From an uncultured Alphaproteobacteria bacterium (GTDB taxonomy: Bacteria; Pseudomonadota; Alphaproteobacteria; HIMB59; GCA-002718135), in contig CACGJH010000007.1 in NCBI GenBank assembly GCA_902573325.1, forward strand, positions 30,610 through 94,609: 64,000 nt of DNA. Reading direction: 5' to 3'. Numbering within the stretch: position 1 is the first letter of the stretch; each line of letters starts with the position of its first letter. Below are positions 62,088 through 64,000 of this stretch, piece by piece. The translations under genes were made by a program, and so were the position numbers. The notes below the pieces were generated by a model. That model searched no databases and had not been told where the DNA came from. It was given only the letters and a program-made list of their open reading frames with translations.

Positions 62088-63039
62088 AGTTAATTAAATC
62101 TATTATTTCTTTTTTAGAAAGTTTAGCAGAATTTTCAGTCGAAATCTCTTTTTTTATAATCTTATTATTATTAGATAGTAAATCAAGAACATAATAAGTT
62201 TTATTGTTAATTGTAAATTTGTTAGTAATATTATTAATTTCATAACTATTTATTAGTTTTTCATTATCTTTATCACCTATTCTCTTTTTTATAATTTTAT
62301 ATTTAGTATTATTTTTTTGACACCATATTTTTAAAATATCTATCATCTTAGCTTGTTTCATATTCTGTATCAAAATCTTACCATTAAGTTTTTCAATTCT
62401 AGATAAAGCTAGAGTTACATTATTTACAGCATCTTCAATACTAAAAATATACCTTTTCATCTGGGGACCAGTAGTCAAAATTAAATTATTTTTAACTGTC
62501 ATTCTTTTCCATATAGGAAAAACAGAACCAGTCGACCAAGCTATATTACCAAATCTAACACATACCATTTTGGTTTCTGATAACTTTGAACTAATTGTAA
62601 CTAATCTTTCTAAGTAAGTTTTTGAAAGCGAGTAGAGATTGTTGTGTGGGCTAGCTGCTTTATCAGAGGAAATTGCAATCATTGATTTTATTTTAAATTC
62701 TTTACAAACTCTAATTATATTTTGAAGACCTAAAAAATTATTATCTATACATTCATTTGGATTTTCCTCAGAATGATCTACATATTTTGAAGCTGCTGCA
62801 TGTATAATTATATCAACTTTATATAAATTTAAAACATCTCTAATACTTTCTATTTTTGAAATATCTCCAGCATAATATTTGGCATTGCTTTCCAAAGCAG
62901 AGTTTTTTAAATTATCAATATTTCTTGAAAAGAGAATAACATTATTATTTTCAGATAATGTTTTAGATAAATTTTTACCAAGAAATCCAGAACCACCCGT
63001 TATTAAAATATTATGATTTCTAATTTTCATTTTTCCCAT
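62077..63039 (-). CDS. UDP-HexNAc 4,6-dehydratase-like SDR (CapD/FlaA1/PseB type)
   Basis: 320 aa. ILITGGSGFLGKNLSKTL binds NAD, DIIIHAAASKYVDHSEENP has the AAA-K motif, and AISSDKAASPHNNLYSLSK is the typical S-S-D-K-A followed by Y-x-x-x-K. RFGNIAWSTGSVFPIWK also matches CapD-like dehydratases, which start synthesis of deoxy amino sugars. The ATG at 63039 is used; an internal ATG at 63030 is possible. Overlaps the preceding gene on the same strand by up to 20 bp. Confidence 0.82.
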   Translation of the reverse strand: MGKMKIRNHNILITGGSGFLGKNLSKTLSENNNVILFSRNIDNLKNSALESNAKYYAGDISKIESIRDVLNLYKVDIIIHAAASKYVDHSEENPNECIDNNFLGLQNIIRVCKEFKIKSMIAISSDKAASPHNNLYSLSKTYLERLVTISSKLSETKMVCVRFGNIAWSTGSVFPIWKRMTVKNNLILTTGPQMKRYIFSIEDAVNNVTLALSRIEKLNGKILIQNMKQAKMIDILKIWCQKNNTKYKIIKKRIGDKDNEKLINSYEINNITNKFTINNKTYYVLDLLSNNNKIIKKEISTENSAKLSKKEIIDLINFDK

Positions 63040-64000
63040 ATTTAAATCCTTTATGGTACAAAGATTGATAATTTATAATGAAAGTATCTTTAATATCTAG
63101 GATAATTTTCTCTTTTTGTAAAATTTTGCTATCTTCATTATTCATAATATAAAACTCATATGATTTGTTATTTTTTATTATTTCAGAATATCCTACATAT
63201 ACTCTAAATAAATTATTATCATTATTAACTTTATTAAACATACCAGAAATACCCCATTTTTCGAAAAGATGTGCTGTAAAAAAATAATTTAAATTATTTT
63301 TTGGATTATTAAATAAATTATATTTTATATTTTTTTTTAGACTATTTATATCTATTATAACGTACTTATAATTTTTAATTTCTGAAATATTTTTATCTAA
63401 ATATTGATATAATGATGCATTAATATTCGAAGCAATTATCTGTGAAAAGTTATTACCTTGATTTATGATTATAAATATAAATAATATTAATACTGCGTAA
63501 TATTTTTTTAATTTTATAAAGCTTAGATAATATATTAAAATTGGTAAAATACCAATTAATGCAATAGTGATATTTCTACCCGCTATAGATCCAACAAGAA
63601 AGTTTGGGATAAGGCTAATTATAAAAATTAAAAAGTAAATAAAAATAAATTTTTTTTCTAACTTTATATTTATATTTTTAAAATATTTATAAAAGAAAAT
63701 ACATACAATAAAATTAATTAATAATAATATAATAATATAAATAATATTGTAGGTTATGAACTGATGTATTCCATATATAAAATATTTAATAAAATATCTT
63801 CCGGCAAAAATATGGAAAATTTCTAATATACTTTTTAAAAAATCATAATTTATTTTTCTTAAGTGCTCTATTTCAGATGTTTGTAAGAAATTATTATTTC
63901 TATAGATAATGAATAATGCTAATATTATTAAAAAAGGTAAAAATGATAATATTAAATTTTTATAATTTCTTTCATTATTTAAAATAAATATAATAAAATA
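63020..64000 (-). CDS. Polytopic membrane protein of the polysaccharide locus (partial; N-terminus beyond window)
   Basis: The frame ending with TAG at 63020-63022 is open to the right window edge, about 326 codons. Several hydrophobic segments are visible (for example LILSFLPFLIILALFII, INFIVCIFFY, FLIFIISLIPNF and YAVLILFIFIII), then a soluble C-terminal domain of about 110 residues. The layout, long loops between helices and a soluble tail, is that of membrane glycosyltransferases (GT-C/ArnT-like) or of polymerases, but I recognise no catalytic motif. Function unassigned. Confidence 0.6.
   Translation of the reverse strand, partial: YFIIFILNNERNYKNLILSFLPFLIILALFIIYRNNNFLQTSEIEHLRKINYDFLKSILEIFHIFAGRYFIKYFIYGIHQFITYNIIYIIILLLINFIVCIFFYKYFKNINIKLEKKFIFIYFLIFIISLIPNFLVGSIAGRNITIALIGILPILIYYLSFIKLKKYYAVLILFIFIIINQGNNFSQIIASNINASLYQYLDKNISEIKNYKYVIIDINSLKKNIKYNLFNNPKNNLNYFFTAHLFEKWGISGMFNKVNNDNNLFRVYVGYSEIIKNNKSYEFYIMNNEDSKILQKEKIILDIKDTFIINYQSLYHKGFKYGKNEN

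Noticed and set aside
1..64000. tRNA, rRNA, CRISPR arrays, IS elements, integrases, riboswitches
   Set aside because: Scanned by eye; no direct-repeat arrays, transposase motifs or tRNA-like cloverleaf signals noticed. Subtle RNA elements could be missed without a covariance search.

Overview
The window is a 64 kb piece of a very AT-rich, densely packed bacterial chromosome. Genes abut or overlap by a few bases, nearly all intergenic gaps are under 100 bp, and I saw no rRNA, tRNA, insertion sequence or CRISPR array. The gene content (a short-chain acyl-CoA regulator of the ScfR type, a CdhA/CdhB/CdhC-like carnitine set, DmdA-like and GcvT-like folate enzymes, several ABC importers for organic nitrogen compounds, GMC oxidoreductases) together with the AT richness suggests a streamlined marine alphaproteobacterium, for example a Pelagibacterales, HIMB59 or AEGEAN-169-like lineage. 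That assignment is inference; no marker gene for taxonomy is present.

Layout. (1) 1-2.4 kb: housekeeping end with glmU (cut by the window edge), a ParA-type ATPase and a Sua5/TsaC protein. (2) 2.4-10.9 kb: polyamine block. Divergent puuB-like and puuA-like genes sit next to a minus-strand run aguA-aguB-potD-potA-potB-potC, which reads as agmatine to putrescine conversion plus polyamine import plus entry into the gamma-glutamylation route. (3) 10.9-16.5 kb: an HD-domain protein with a full diiron-oxygenase-like ligand set, a thioesterase, a BKACE enzyme, a carnitine dehydrogenase-like enzyme and a CurA-like reductase, followed by an ScfR-type regulator. That regulator is divergent from an unrecognised 59-aa ORF, and the shared gap carries two near-identical inverted 17-bp elements. 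(4) 16.5-24.6 kb: a peptide/opine-type ABC importer (fused double ATPase, two permeases, divergent Tat-type binding protein) with a GMC oxidoreductase and an SDR. (5) 24.6-32.5 kb: an eight-gene plus-strand run with homocysteine methyltransferase, two GcvT-fold proteins (one DmdA-like), FMN hydroxyacid oxidase, ThDP enzyme, transthyretin-like protein, OsmC and a crotonase. I do not recognise the pathway as a whole. (6) 32.5-42.6 kb: convergent and divergent catabolic genes: two aldehyde dehydrogenases, a second GMC enzyme, HTD2-like and MmgE/PrpD pair, DMT exporter, gamma-butyrobetaine-hydroxylase-like oxygenase and a class V PLP enzyme. (7) 42.6-64 kb: a surface polysaccharide locus (WecA-like initiator, O-antigen ligase-like protein, EpsG-like protein, rmlCBDA, sugar dehydrogenase, glycosyltransferases, asnB, a formyltransferase-propeller fusion), visibly more AT-rich and Asn/Lys/Ile-rich than the rest. 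It continues past the right edge.

How the genes could work together: the left two thirds look like a toolbox for scavenging small nitrogenous and methylated osmolytes (polyamines, carnitine/gamma-butyrobetaine, betaine-like compounds). Gamma-butyrobetaine hydroxylation (38.7 kb), carnitine dehydrogenation (12.9 kb), BKACE cleavage (12.0 kb), betainyl-CoA hydrolysis (11.5 kb) and homocysteine/folate methyl transfer (24.6-31.2 kb) could form one scattered route, though each step rests on family assignment only. The right third builds a rhamnose-type nucleotide sugar and a cell-surface glycan.
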